Virus record (IMG/VR): IMGVR_UViG_3300046727_000675
Location: 23,305-87,304 of that record
DNA: 64,000 bases
Reading direction: 5' to 3' (one strand)
Source: a virus
The notes beneath the pieces were generated by a model, which saw only the letters and a program-made list of their open reading frames with translations, ran no database searches and was not told the DNA's origin. Both the position numbers and the translations under genes were made by a program. This document shows positions 51,005-58,839 of this stretch, one piece after another. The stretch's first letter is position 1, and each line of letters starts with the position of its first letter.

Positions 51005-51149
51005 CGAGGCGCGATGAGCTTTTCATCACGCCTCGAATCTCGAGGTCGAACGGCGGAACTTCTGGGAACCGCCGGGCGGAAGCCGCGGGCGAGAAAAAAG
51101 AAGCCCGCGGCGAGGGGACGGGGCCTGCTGAGAGAACCAGCGGGCCCCG
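51005..51149 (+). ncRNA. structured RNA candidate 2, chain of four hairpins
   Basis: H1: CGAGGCG+GATGA (51005-51017) with TCATC+CGCCTCG (51023-51035), one C-A mismatch. H2: CGGCGG (51051-51056) with CCGCCG (51069-51074). H3: GCCGCGGGC (51082-51090) with GCCCGCGGC (51103-51111), loop GAGAAAAAAGAA. H4: 12 pairs, 51119-51130 with 51138-51149, one wobble. It fills the gap between the genes at 50102 and 51176. It could be an independent RNA or a leader. Confidence 0.6.
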
Positions 51150-51175
51150 CGCTCCGGAAAGAAGGAGGAACGACG

Positions 51176-51361
51176 ATGACGAGCGACGAGATCCTGAGGC
51201 AGAAGGGCGAGGAGGAGAAGCGGCTCGCGGCGGCCTCGACGGCCGACGCGCAGGCGCAGGTGCGGCAGAACCTCTACCAGCTCGAGGTCGCCTACCAGCT
51301 CGCGGTCGCGAACGAGCGCGCGGCGAAGGACAGGCCGCTGCGGAAGACGCCCGGTGCGTGA
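51176..51361 (+). CDS. small helical protein
   Basis: 61 residues; ATG 51176 has AAGGAGG 6 bases upstream, so the longer frame through the hairpins is rejected. Sequence is a charged helix pair (ILRQKGEEEKRLAAAS). Function unknown. Confidence 0.65.
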   Translation: MTSDEILRQKGEEEKRLAAASTADAQAQVRQNLYQLEVAYQLAVANERAAKDRPLRKTPGA

Positions 51362-51452
51362 CGCGGAGAAGGCGGATGGGCGGCCGAACCGTCCGCTGGT
51401 CGTACTGGCCGTAATTTTGTTCCTGATCGTTTGTCTGCTGTACGGGTTCTGA
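51354..51452 (+). CDS. 32-residue single-span membrane microprotein
   Basis: GTG 51354 overlaps the upstream gene. A charged head and LVVLAVILFLIVCLLYGF as one membrane span. Accepted at modest confidence because the same size and layout recurs at 46410 and 54026. Confidence 0.45.
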   Translation: MRDAEKADGRPNRPLVVLAVILFLIVCLLYGF

Positions 51453-51460
51453 GGGGAGCC

Positions 51461-51847
51461 ATGCTGATCTACAAGGGCAGGGTCGTGCTGATCGCCGATG
51501 GGGCCGACGACTCGCAGGGCGAGCGCTTCACGTCGCTCGACGGAGTCAGGTTCGAGGAGCGCACGATCGTCACGCTGGCCTTCGACCCGCGCCGGACGGT
51601 GGGCTGGGCCGTCCTGTACAAGGACGGGATCAACGTGCGGGCGAACTTCGAGCTGCTGGAAACGATCGACGATTTGACCGTCGCGGGGTCCTATCCGCAG
51701 CTCGTTCCCTGCGTCGGCGGGCGCATCGGCAAGCGGCTCGAGGCGAGGAAGTTCGCGGTCATCGACCAGATCGAGGTCAACGAGATCGGCCTGTGCGACT
51801 CGAACGCGGACGGGCGGATCCCGCCGCTGGGGGAGCCGACGACATGA
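51461..51847 (+). CDS. unknown beta-rich protein
   Basis: 128 residues; ATG 51461 has GGGGAG upstream. Strands such as LIYKGRVVLIADGAD and ERTIVTLAFDPRRTVGWAVL. Overlaps the next gene (ATGA). Confidence 0.6.
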   Translation: MLIYKGRVVLIADGADDSQGERFTSLDGVRFEERTIVTLAFDPRRTVGWAVLYKDGINVRANFELLETIDDLTVAGSYPQLVPCVGGRIGKRLEARKFAVIDQIEVNEIGLCDSNADGRIPPLGEPTT

Positions 51848-51996
51848 TCAAGGGCGGCATGACGAGCGAGGAGATCAAGAAGGTCGAGCTGCCGATTTGT
51901 CCCCCGCGCGAAGTTTTCGAGCGGGAGAAGCTGTTCTGGCTGCGCGAGATCGCCTTCCAGCTCGCGCGCATCGCGGAGGGGAAGCATGAAAGATAG
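51844..51996 (+). CDS. small helical protein
   Basis: 50 residues from ATG 51844. VFEREKLFWLREIAFQLARI resembles the end of the protein at 40080. Function unknown. Confidence 0.6.
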   Translation: MIKGGMTSEEIKKVELPICPPREVFEREKLFWLREIAFQLARIAEGKHER

Positions 51997-52117
51997 CGTC
52001 TGTCCGAAGAGCGTCCGCGGCCGGCACAAGTGGCCCGCGGCCACGGCGTATGACCTCGAGGGCCGGCCCTTCAAGGCCTGCGAGCTGTGCGGGAAGCGAA
52101 GGAGGGTGAAGCCGTGA
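51986..52117 (+). CDS. small zinc-finger-like protein
   Basis: 43 residues from ATG 51986, with GGAGGGGAAGC before it. CPKSVRGRHKW and CELCGKRRR suggest a metal site. Overlaps both neighbours. Confidence 0.55.
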   Translation: MKDSVCPKSVRGRHKWPAATAYDLEGRPFKACELCGKRRRVKP

Positions 52118-52782
52118 CGGGCTACGACTACGCCGATCGGCACGACGGCCGCGCCTGGGCCGTCGTGTTCCGCGCCGCGCGGCACGTCCTCAACGACCAC
52201 GGGTGGGGGCCGGTTCCCGGCCCGTTCGACCGCGCGCGGACGGACGCGGTGTTCTTCCTGGCCGACCTCTCGCGCGCCCTGTGCGCCACGTCCTACGAGG
52301 CGGCGCTGCCGTCGGACTGGCGCGAGATCCGGCCGTCCGCGGAGCACGTGTGGACCTACCCAAAGGGCGCCGACCTGCTCCGCATCCGCCTAGAGACGAG
52401 CCTCAAGGCCGACGCGGCCGAGGCCATTTTGTTCTGTGCGCTCGCGTTCGGTCTCATCATCGGCGGGGCCGCGCTGCACGACGTCATCACACGGAGCTAC
52501 GGCGACTGCGACGCCGCGGACCTGGCGCGCGGCGCCCGCATGTTATTGGCCATGGGACCGGCCATCGCGGCGCTCGCGGCGCTCGCTCTGTGGGGCCCCG
52601 GGCCGAACGGCCACCGCCGCGTCGAGGCGTTCGCCGGCGGGGGCTTCTACTGGGCGCGGCTGTACGGCTGGGGGCTGTACGCGAAGGACGCGCGGCGCCA
52701 CGGCGAGACGTTCACGGAGAGGACGGGCGGCAAGAGAAGGGTCAAGATCGGCCGCTGGTCGATCGGGGGGCTGAAGCCATGA
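52114..52782 (+). CDS. two-span membrane protein
   Basis: 222 residues from GTG 52114 (GTGA overlap). A 100-residue soluble part is followed by two spans (ILFCALAFGLIIGGAAL and LLAMGPAIAALAALALW) and a basic end. No family recognised. Confidence 0.6.
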   Translation: MTGYDYADRHDGRAWAVVFRAARHVLNDHGWGPVPGPFDRARTDAVFFLADLSRALCATSYEAALPSDWREIRPSAEHVWTYPKGADLLRIRLETSLKADAAEAILFCALAFGLIIGGAALHDVITRSYGDCDAADLARGARMLLAMGPAIAALAALALWGPGPNGHRRVEAFAGGGFYWARLYGWGLYAKDARRHGETFTERTGGKRRVKIGRWSIGGLKP

Positions 52783-53075
52783 AGACTTTACTACGCGTGT
52801 GCTTGCGCACGCTGCTCGCGGCGGGGATTGTTTCCGGCGCGCTGTGGCTCGGGAACTGGCTCGCGGACAAGGAGGACGCCGCGCGTCTCGCCCACGTCAA
52901 CCTGACCTGGCAGGACTCCGACGGCAAGATGGTCTGCACCGCGCCGCTCGTCGTCGAGCCCGGCAAGGACATCGTCCTGTCGATCGGGCCTGACAGCTGC
53001 GGCCTGAGCTACGTCCCGCACGGTCCGGCGACGGGGCAGACCGTTCAAGTTCCGTTAACGGAGGAGAAAAAGTGA
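52779..53075 (+). CDS. N-anchored or exported small protein
   Basis: 98 residues, ATG 52779 (ATGA overlap). One N-terminal hydrophobic segment (TLLAAGIVSGALWLGNWLA), then a short beta domain with two cysteines. May act in the periplasm. Confidence 0.6.
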   Translation: MKTLLRVCLRTLLAAGIVSGALWLGNWLADKEDAARLAHVNLTWQDSDGKMVCTAPLVVEPGKDIVLSIGPDSCGLSYVPHGPATGQTVQVPLTEEKK

Positions 53076-53467
53076 TGGCCACCTTCCACAAGTGCGACCG
53101 CTGCCGGGCCGAGATCACGGCGGAGAGGTTCAATCTCGTCTGCGCGCCGGCCGAGGCGAACACGGTCACGCTGGCGTTCGAGGCCGAGCTGTGCGCCGGG
53201 TGCCGCGCGGAGCTCAAGCGGTTCATCGAAGGCAACGCGGTCCCGCAGAGCTACCGGCGCGGGGCGCGTGAGGCCGGCGGCGCCGCGGAGAACCAGGATC
53301 TGCCGCTTCGGGCGTTCGCCCTACCGCGTACCAGCCGGTCGCAAATCATTCGCTTCGTTCTTTCAAACAGCGACGGTCAGCCGATTGAAGTCTCCGTCGC
53401 GCTGACAAATGAACAGGCGGAGGCGCTGTGGCCGTACCTCGACGCACACCGGAGGAACCGAACATGA
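53072..53467 (+). CDS. zinc-ribbon-like protein
   Basis: 131 residues from GTG 53072. CDRCRAEIT (near residue 8) and CAGCRAEL (near residue 41) form two CxxC pairs. The C-terminal 50 residues are a separate alpha/beta part. Function unknown. Confidence 0.6.
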   Translation: MMATFHKCDRCRAEITAERFNLVCAPAEANTVTLAFEAELCAGCRAELKRFIEGNAVPQSYRRGAREAGGAAENQDLPLRAFALPRTSRSQIIRFVLSNSDGQPIEVSVALTNEQAEALWPYLDAHRRNRT

Positions 53468-53796
53468 GAAGACTTCTCACCCCTACCGTCGCCGCGACGG
53501 CATTCATCATCCTGGCCTTCGTCGCGTTCATCGTCATCGTGCCGGATTGGAAGAATCCGCTCGCGCCGAAGCGCGCGATCGCGTTTGGCCATGTGCGGCG
53601 CGTCGACGCGGCGGGGTTCGTGCTCGAGAAGAATGACGTTCTCGGCACGTCCGTCTTCGTCGAGATGACGCGCGCGCCGGTCTGGGTCGGCGAGGACGTC
53701 GAGATAAACTATGTTCCCGACGGCGGCGACCCCCGCGTGGGGCGCGACCCCCGCATCGTCGAGCACTTCGCATACCTGGACGAGGACTGCCGGTGA
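53464..53796 (+). CDS. N-anchored small protein
   Basis: 110 residues, ATG 53464 (ATGA overlap). One membrane span (TAFIILAFVAFIVIV) and a beta-rich soluble part (AIAFGHVRRVDAAGFVLEK). Confidence 0.6.
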   Translation: MRRLLTPTVAATAFIILAFVAFIVIVPDWKNPLAPKRAIAFGHVRRVDAAGFVLEKNDVLGTSVFVEMTRAPVWVGEDVEINYVPDGGDPRVGRDPRIVEHFAYLDEDCR

Positions 53797-54029
53797 TGAG
53801 CCACCCCTCGGCGATCGGGCTGTGGCCGACGGCCGGCCGCGGGAGGAAGTCCTCCCGCGGCGACTCGGTCCCCGGCGCCGACGAGCACCGCGACGTGGCG
53901 CTGTGCCGCGCGATCCAGCGGCGCCGGCGCATCTCGTCCGACCACGACCACGTGTGCGGGCTCGACCGGGGGCACGGGTCGACGCACCAGTGCAACCGCT
54001 GCCGGCCCGGGAAGCGGCACCGGTGGTGA
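53796..54029 (+). CDS. small His/Arg-rich protein
   Basis: 77 residues from ATG 53796 (GTG 53793 is possible). Rich in His, Arg and Asp with HVCGLDRGHG and CNRCRPGKRH, possibly metal- or nucleic-acid-binding. Confidence limited by low complexity. Confidence 0.5.
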   Translation: MSHPSAIGLWPTAGRGRKSSRGDSVPGADEHRDVALCRAIQRRRRISSDHDHVCGLDRGHGSTHQCNRCRPGKRHRW

Positions 54030-54121
54030 TCGCGGCGCATCACCCGTCCAGCGCCCTGGCGCCCCTGCGCGTTCTGGTCTTGCTGTTGATTGTCTGGCTG
54101 ATTGTAAGGCGGAGGAGATAG
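54026..54121 (+). CDS. 31-residue single-span membrane microprotein
   Basis: GTG 54026 in a GTGA overlap. LRVLVLLLIVWLIVRRRR is one span with a basic end. Similar layout to 46410 and 51354. Confidence 0.5.
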   Translation: MIAAHHPSSALAPLRVLVLLLIVWLIVRRRR

Positions 54122-54122
54122 C

Positions 54123-54704
54123 ATGTACTCGCAGCGCGACGAGGAGAAGGTGATCCTGGGCTACTTCGGAAATTTCGCCGGGCGGTTCCTGGAGGTCGGG
54201 GCCTACGACGGCCTCACGGCGTCGAACACGCTGGCGCTGGTCGAGCGCGGCTGGTCGGGCGTGATGGTCGAGCCCGCGCCCGTCTACTTCATGAAGCTGC
54301 TCGACCGCCACGCGGCGAACCCTCGCCTCGCGCTCGTGAACGCGGCGCTCGGCGCGGCGGACGAGTTCCGCCCGTTCCACTACACGGAGCGCGGCGGGAT
54401 CTCGACCTTCGACGACGCCTGCCGCGACGCGTGGAAGGACGCCTGCGGGGACTACCGCGACTACCTGGTCCCGGTCGTCGCGGCCGCGCGCTTCTTCGCG
54501 GCGTTCCCGGGGCCGTACGACTTCGTCTCGGTCGACGCCGAGGGCCTCGACCTGGAGATCGTCCGGGCGCTGCCGCTCGCCGGCGTGCGCCTGGCCTGCG
54601 TCGAGACGGGGCGCGACGAGCCGGCGATCGCGGCGCTTCTGGCCGCGGCCGGGCTCCGGAAGATCCACCAGACAGCGGAGAACGGGCTCTTCGCGCGAGA
54701 TTAA
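54123..54704 (+). CDS. FkbM-type methyltransferase
   Basis: 193 residues with GGAGGAGAT upstream. GRFLEVGAYDGLTASNTLAL is the SAM site, VEPAPVYFMKL the acidic loop, and FVSVDAEGLDLEIVRAL the FkbM signature. Such enzymes O-methylate sugars or small molecules. Its substrate here is unknown. Confidence 0.8.
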   Translation: MYSQRDEEKVILGYFGNFAGRFLEVGAYDGLTASNTLALVERGWSGVMVEPAPVYFMKLLDRHAANPRLALVNAALGAADEFRPFHYTERGGISTFDDACRDAWKDACGDYRDYLVPVVAAARFFAAFPGPYDFVSVDAEGLDLEIVRALPLAGVRLACVETGRDEPAIAALLAAAGLRKIHQTAENGLFARD

Positions 54705-54793
54705 AAGTTTCCGGGTTCGAAGCCCGGCCGTGCGGGGGGAGCACGGGAGACCGGCCGGTAGCCGGCGCGGGGGTTTGAGTCCCCCATCTCTCA
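54695..54793 (+). ncRNA. tRNA-like arms in unusual order
   Basis: Hairpins in order: CCGGG-TTCGAAG-CCCGG (54711-54727), a perfect T-arm; CCGTGC-GGGGGGA-GCACGG (54728-54746); CCGGC-CGGTA-GCCGG (54751-54765), with the GGTA of a D-loop; GGGGG-TTTGAGT-CCCCC (54769-54785), a seven-base loop with T33 and a possible TGA anticodon. GCGAGAT (54695-54701) and ATCTCTC (54786-54792) close the set with one mismatch. The order T, acceptor, D, anticodon is that of a circularly permuted tRNA. A degenerate class II tRNA-Ser(CGA) without D-arm is the other reading. No CCA is encoded. Confidence 0.4.
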
Positions 54794-54827
54794 CGGCGGC
54801 GAAGTGATTGCACGCCCTCCGCCGCCG
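54794..54827 (+). other. hairpin after the tRNA-like element
   Basis: CGGCGGCG (54794-54801) pairs with CGCCGCCG (54820-54827) around an 18-base loop, directly before the ribosome site of the next gene. No T-run follows. Confidence 0.5.
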
Positions 54828-54848
54828 AGTTCTAAGAAGGAGAAGCTG

Positions 54849-54995
54849 ATGACGAAAAAAAGTTTCGAGCTGAAGTTCTGGCATGTGCTGGCCGCGTGGC
54901 TGATCCTGACGATCCTCCTGACGTTCGCGCTCATGCCGGTCGAGCGCGCCATCGCGCCGCACGTCAAGAAGATTCTGGAGCACTTCGAAAAATGA
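54849..54995 (+). CDS. 48-residue single-span membrane protein
   Basis: ATG 54849 with AAGAAGGAG upstream. FWHVLAAWLILTILLTFALM forms one membrane span; the C-terminus is basic and helical. Overlaps the next gene (ATGA). Confidence 0.6.
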   Translation: MTKKSFELKFWHVLAAWLILTILLTFALMPVERAIAPHVKKILEHFEK

Positions 54996-55204
54996 AGAAG
55001 CTCAAGAAGATCCTGGAGGCCGCGTTCGCCGGCGCGCCGTTCCCGATCGCGAACGCGGACCTGGTCGCCGGCGCGGCGATGCTCGAGGTCCTGGCGCAGG
55101 TCGCGCGGGCGATCGCCGCGGAGACGAGTCCAGCGCCGCCGGCGTTCGACGACGCGGCGTTCTTCAGGAGCTGCGGCGTCACGCCGCCGGGGGAGGAAAG
55201 ATGA
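54992..55204 (+). CDS. small helical protein
   Basis: 70 residues from ATG 54992. Basic start (KKLKKILEAAFAG) and an Ala-rich helix. Overlaps the next gene by 4 bases. Confidence 0.55.
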   Translation: MKKLKKILEAAFAGAPFPIANADLVAGAAMLEVLAQVARAIAAETSPAPPAFDDAAFFRSCGVTPPGEER

Positions 55205-55599
55205 CCACGGTCTACGTCCTGACGAGAAGCCCGAACATCCTGCGCGTCTACCTGCGGCTGGACGACGCGCAGAGGTTCTTTCCCGGGAGGTGGGAGCCGG
55301 AGCACAACGGTCCGATCCGGGCCCCTGAGGTGTGGCGCCTCGGCGATGCGTCCATCCGCGCGCTTCCCCTGCTCTTGGATGATCCGCGTTCCGGCGAGCT
55401 CGTGCGGGTCATCCGCGTCGACAATTTCGACCGCGGCGGGGAGCAGCCCGGGTGCGACGACCAGCTGGTCGCCACCGTGCGCGGGCCCGCGATCGCGGCG
55501 CAGGTCGCCGCGCTGCTGAACGAGGGCGCCAGCGTCTCCGCGCCCTACCTTTACAAGGCCGTGGACCGGGACTACAAGCTGCGGAGGTTCGAGCCGTGA
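55201..55599 (+). CDS. unknown protein
   Basis: 132 residues, GGGGGAGG upstream. Repeated strand-helix pattern (TTVYVLTRSPNILRVYLRL, GELVRVIRVDNFDRGG). No family recognised. Confidence 0.6.
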   Translation: MTTVYVLTRSPNILRVYLRLDDAQRFFPGRWEPEHNGPIRAPEVWRLGDASIRALPLLLDDPRSGELVRVIRVDNFDRGGEQPGCDDQLVATVRGPAIAAQVAALLNEGASVSAPYLYKAVDRDYKLRRFEP

Positions 55600-56102
55600 T
55601 CCTCCCCGTCACCGATACCGGGATCCGCCCCGCCGGCCGGCCCGACCGGTGCTTCTACTGCCAGGTGCCCGCGGAGGCCGGGAAACCGACCGACCACAAG
55701 GCCGATTGCGTCTGCCGCGGCCGCACCGTGGCGGTCGAGCTCAAGACCTGGCTCGTGGTCGAGGTGCCCGCGGCCTGGGACGAGGAGCAGATCCGGTTTC
55801 ATCTCAACGACTCGAGCCACTGCGCCGGGAACGAGATCGGGCAGCTCGCCGAGGAGGAGAACCGCGTCGAAGGCGAGTGCTGCAGCTGCTTCCGCACCGA
55901 GATGAAGTTCCTGCGCGAGGCCACGGCGGACGACCAGGCGCGGACGCGGTGGAAGAGCCCGGACGACGAGGAGACGGAGCGCCGCGCGAGGGCCGAGGAG
56001 CTCGTGGAGAAGTACAGCCGGGAGATGTTCACCGGCGGCGCCGGCGAGGGCACGAGGCTTTCGCTGGCCCGGTTCGCGCGCTGGCTGGACGGGAGGGTCT
56101 GA
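55596..56102 (+). CDS. Cys-rich protein of unknown function
   Basis: 168 residues from GTG 55596 (GTGA overlap). RCFYCQVP and DCVCRGRTV near the start and CCSCFRTEMK in the middle suggest metal sites. RFHLNDSSHCAGN is a distinctive central segment. The end is helical. Confidence 0.6.
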   Translation: MILPVTDTGIRPAGRPDRCFYCQVPAEAGKPTDHKADCVCRGRTVAVELKTWLVVEVPAAWDEEQIRFHLNDSSHCAGNEIGQLAEEENRVEGECCSCFRTEMKFLREATADDQARTRWKSPDDEETERRARAEELVEKYSREMFTGGAGEGTRLSLARFARWLDGRV

Positions 56103-56266
56103 TGGCGATCGACGACATCCCGGAGGACCGCTGCGGGGACCCGTGCCCGGCGGACCACGCCTGCCCGGGGTGCGCGCCGTATTGGCGCCGCATGGTCGAC
56201 GAAGGCCTATGGGACCCGGACAAGTCGGAGTGGACGGAGAAGGCGATCAGGGAGGCGACCAAGTGA
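56102..56266 (+). CDS. small Cys-rich protein
   Basis: 54 residues, ATG 56102 overlapping the upstream stop. CGDPCPADHACPGCAPYW could bind zinc. Overlaps the next gene by 4 bases. Confidence 0.6.
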   Translation: MAIDDIPEDRCGDPCPADHACPGCAPYWRRMVDEGLWDPDKSEWTEKAIREATK

Positions 56267-56580
56267 CGGACGACGATCAGGGTTGGCAGCCCGCGCGGTT
56301 TCCGACGGTGGCGGAGTACCTGCGCCGCCACCCGAACATCACAGAGGCAGACCTCCAGCCCTGGCGGCGGGGCGCCTCGGGCCTGACCGTGCGCGTGCGC
56401 CCGCTGCCGCCCGGCCGGATCCGCGCCTTCGCCGCGCTGCACCGGCTGGCGGGCGGCTGCGGAGCGGCCGTGTTCCTGCAGGTCCACCCGGAGGACGCGG
56501 CGGGCATCATGGCCGGGTTCCCGGAGGCCGCGCGGGCCGAAAGCTGCGCGATCTGCGAGCACGACGCGCTGACGGACTAG
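56263..56580 (+). CDS. unknown protein
   Basis: 105 residues from GTG 56263. FPTVAEYLRRHPNITEADLQ is helical; the end carries CAICEHD. No family recognised. Confidence 0.6.
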   Translation: MTDDDQGWQPARFPTVAEYLRRHPNITEADLQPWRRGASGLTVRVRPLPPGRIRAFAALHRLAGGCGAAVFLQVHPEDAAGIMAGFPEAARAESCAICEHDALTD

Positions 56581-56592
56581 GAGGAGGAAAAC

Positions 56593-56931
56593 ATGATCGT
56601 GGACAAGACGTTCCTGGGCTTCACCGACACGGCGTACAACTGGACCGCGTTCTGCCTGCTCGCCGCGTTCTGCCTGCTGGCGGTCCTGAGCTGGGCCGTC
56701 AGGCTCGCGCGGAGAATGAAGAAGGCCGCGCCGGACGATCCGATCGCCCCGGAAAAGAAGAAGATCGTCACCGTCACGCTGTTCACTCCCGTGAACGAGA
56801 TCCGCGCGTTCCCGCACGTCGACGATGACACGGTCCTGGCGGACGACGACGGCTCGGTCAACTTCACGACCGCGGACGGGCGCGAGGTCTGGTCGACACT
56901 GCCGTACCTGATCGAGGAGGAGAGGCCATGA
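56593..56931 (+). CDS. single-span membrane protein
   Basis: 112 residues with AGGAGGAAAA upstream. One span (FCLLAAFCLLAVLSWAV) preceded by a short outer part and followed by a beta-rich soluble part (IVTVTLFTPVNEI). Confidence 0.6.
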   Translation: MIVDKTFLGFTDTAYNWTAFCLLAAFCLLAVLSWAVRLARRMKKAAPDDPIAPEKKKIVTVTLFTPVNEIRAFPHVDDDTVLADDDGSVNFTTADGREVWSTLPYLIEEERP

Positions 56932-57173
56932 AGCTGATGTTCAAGCTGTTGAAGCGGAACCACGAGGCCGCGGCGAGGAAGCTGGCGCGGTGGGTCGCGC
57001 GCGATCTTCCGGTCGGCACGCCGGTGATCTTCAAGAACCGCGGCGGCCGGACCCCGTGCGTCATCCACGCCGCGCCCCGCTGGTGGTCGGCCCCGTCGCG
57101 CCTTACGGTGAAGACCGACCGGCGCGGCACCGTGCTCAGCGCGGAGTACGAAGACCTGGAGAAGAGACGATGA
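56928..57173 (+). CDS. small basic protein
   Basis: 81 residues, ATGA overlap. Basic amphipathic N-terminus and a beta-rich end (PVGTPVIFKNRGG, SRLTVKTDRRG). No family recognised. Confidence 0.55.
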   Translation: MKLMFKLLKRNHEAAARKLARWVARDLPVGTPVIFKNRGGRTPCVIHAAPRWWSAPSRLTVKTDRRGTVLSAEYEDLEKRR

Positions 57174-57859
57174 GCGAGACCTACAAGGACCTCGAGACGC
57201 GACTCCGCGGCCGCAGCCTCGTCACGGCGGACCCGAAGATCCGCGCTGCGATCGACGAGATCGCCGACGAACTGCGCGCGTGCCGCAGGTCGGTATTCGC
57301 GCCGCGCTACTCGCAAACGGACCTCGACGCCGCGATGTCGAAGGCCGCGTCGAGCGGCGCCTACCAGATGCGCGCGACGCTTGCGAGGCTGAAGTGCGCC
57401 GGTTGCCGCGAGGGAGACGTCCCCCGTCAGGTTAAGGACGAAAAACATCCCACCTGGGCGAAGATTCTTTGGCACTACGCAGAAACCGACCGCGCCGCGA
57501 TGTGCCCGGCGCGCGACATTCTCGAGACCCTGCTCTCCGACGTTGACTCCGGGCTCGACCAGCCGCTCTCCGCCGCGGTCGAGGGCCAACAGCTCGTGAT
57601 CCGCGTCGGCGCCGCGACCCTCGCCTTCGCGTTCGAGCACTCCGATGACGCGATGAACCTCTTCGGCCCGGGAGCCGACGGCCGCCGCAGGTACCGCGTC
57701 GCCGACAAGCTGAAGTTCGCGCGCGCCGTCGTCGATGCGATGAACGACGAGACCGCGGGCGGCGACACGTTCCTGCAGGCGTTCGTCGAGCAGCAGTTCC
57801 GCTCGGCCGCCGAGGACGGGAACGGCGGGACGGAGCAAATTCTAAGGACGAAACTGTGA
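57170..57859 (+). CDS. unknown 229-residue protein
   Basis: ATG 57170 in an ATGA overlap. Helical with RLKCAGCREGDVP and MCPARDIL in the middle, possible zinc ligands. The end (VVDAMNDETAGGDTFLQAFV) is helical. No family recognised. Confidence 0.6.
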   Translation: MSETYKDLETRLRGRSLVTADPKIRAAIDEIADELRACRRSVFAPRYSQTDLDAAMSKAASSGAYQMRATLARLKCAGCREGDVPRQVKDEKHPTWAKILWHYAETDRAAMCPARDILETLLSDVDSGLDQPLSAAVEGQQLVIRVGAATLAFAFEHSDDAMNLFGPGADGRRRYRVADKLKFARAVVDAMNDETAGGDTFLQAFVEQQFRSAAEDGNGGTEQILRTKL

Positions 57860-58182
57860 GCGTCGTCACCAACCTGATCTTCGCGCACCACCACGAGGAC
57901 GAAAGGCTGATCACGCAGGTCCACGGCTGGTTCGAGAAGCACGCCTACACCGAAGGCGCGAGGCTGATCGACGTCAACGAGGCGCCGCTGAGGTCCTGGC
58001 GCGCCTTCGAGCAGCCGACGCTGGTGGGGGCTTTCAACCACCTCGATCTCGGGAATTTTTTCCTGTTCGTCATCTCGCTGCCGTGGGCCGAGCCGGAGAA
58101 CGTGCAGATCATCGTGAAAGAGGAAGACGACTCGCGCTACCGGATCCTGACGCTGGTCGACGAGGAGGACAAGAATGCTTAA
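57856..58182 (+). CDS. unknown 108-residue protein
   Basis: GTG 57856 (GTGA overlap). VVTNLIFAHHHEDERLI at the start, a central WRAFEQPTLVGAFNHLDL and a strand NFFLFVISLPW suggest a compact alpha/beta fold. No family recognised. Confidence 0.65.
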   Translation: MSVVTNLIFAHHHEDERLITQVHGWFEKHAYTEGARLIDVNEAPLRSWRAFEQPTLVGAFNHLDLGNFFLFVISLPWAEPENVQIIVKEEDDSRYRILTLVDEEDKNA

Positions 58183-58417
58183 GTGGCTTAAGGTCCTATT
58201 CAGGCCGAGGGCGCGGACGCTGCGCGAGCTCGGCTACCCGTCGCACGAGGAGCTCGCGTCGGTCGGGCTGACCGGCGCGCAGTTCTTTCGGCGCTACGTC
58301 CAGCCGTACGAGCCGCGGGGCGATCGGAGCCCGGAGGACATGGCGCGGATCATCCTCGGCCGGTTCCACCAGGACCATCCGAAGCTGGCGCCGACGAATT
58401 GGAGCATGAGGCCATGA
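58175..58417 (+). CDS. small basic protein
   Basis: 80 residues overlapping both neighbours. YPSHEELASVGLTGAQFFRR is helical. Function unknown. Confidence 0.55.
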   Translation: MLKWLKVLFRPRARTLRELGYPSHEELASVGLTGAQFFRRYVQPYEPRGDRSPEDMARIILGRFHQDHPKLAPTNWSMRP

Positions 58418-58839
58418 AGAACTCGATCGGCTTCACCGGGACGCAGCGCGGCCTGACCGCGGCGCAGAAGGACCGCCTCCGCGCGCGGCTCGAGGTCAGG
58501 CGCGCCCAGGGATTCACCCGGCTCCACGCGGGCGACTGCGTCGGCGCCGACTGGCAGGCCGCGACGATCGCGAACCTGCTCCACTACGACGTGATCTCGC
58601 ACCCGCCGTCGATCCCCGACAAGCGGGCGTTCTTCGACTGCTATGCCGAGGAGCGACCCGAGAAGCCCTACCTCGAGCGCAACCGCAACATCGTGCGGGA
58701 GTCCGCCGAGCTTATCGCCTGCCCCAAGGAGCGCCGCGAGGTCCTGCGGTCGGGCACCTGGGCCACGGTGCGATTCGCGCGGAGAACGAAGAAGCCCGTC
58801 ACGGTCTTCTACCCGGACGGGTCCACGGAGGCCATGTGA
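58414..58839 (+). CDS. SLOG/DprA-like nucleotide-binding protein
   Basis: 141 residues from ATG 58414 (ATGA overlap). IGFTGTQRGLT, LHAGDCVGADWQA, LERNRNIVRESAELIACP and SGTWATVRFARR are the ordered motifs of the SLOG Rossmann fold. Such domains bind nucleotides or signalling ligands and occur in DprA and in defence-related proteins. Its role here is unknown. Confidence 0.75.
   Translation: MKNSIGFTGTQRGLTAAQKDRLRARLEVRRAQGFTRLHAGDCVGADWQAATIANLLHYDVISHPPSIPDKRAFFDCYAEERPEKPYLERNRNIVRESAELIACPKERREVLRSGTWATVRFARRTKKPVTVFYPDGSTEAM

Noticed and set aside
51014-51175. N-terminal extension of the protein starting at 51176
   Set aside because: The ATG at 51014 lies inside a hairpin and lacks a ribosome site, while ATG 51176 has AAGGAGG. 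The extension is low-complexity Arg/Lys/Gly.
54695-54793. An ordinary cloverleaf tRNA
   Set aside because: No normal order of acceptor, D, anticodon and T arms can be drawn: the perfect T-arm comes first and no matching 5' acceptor strand lies upstream of it.
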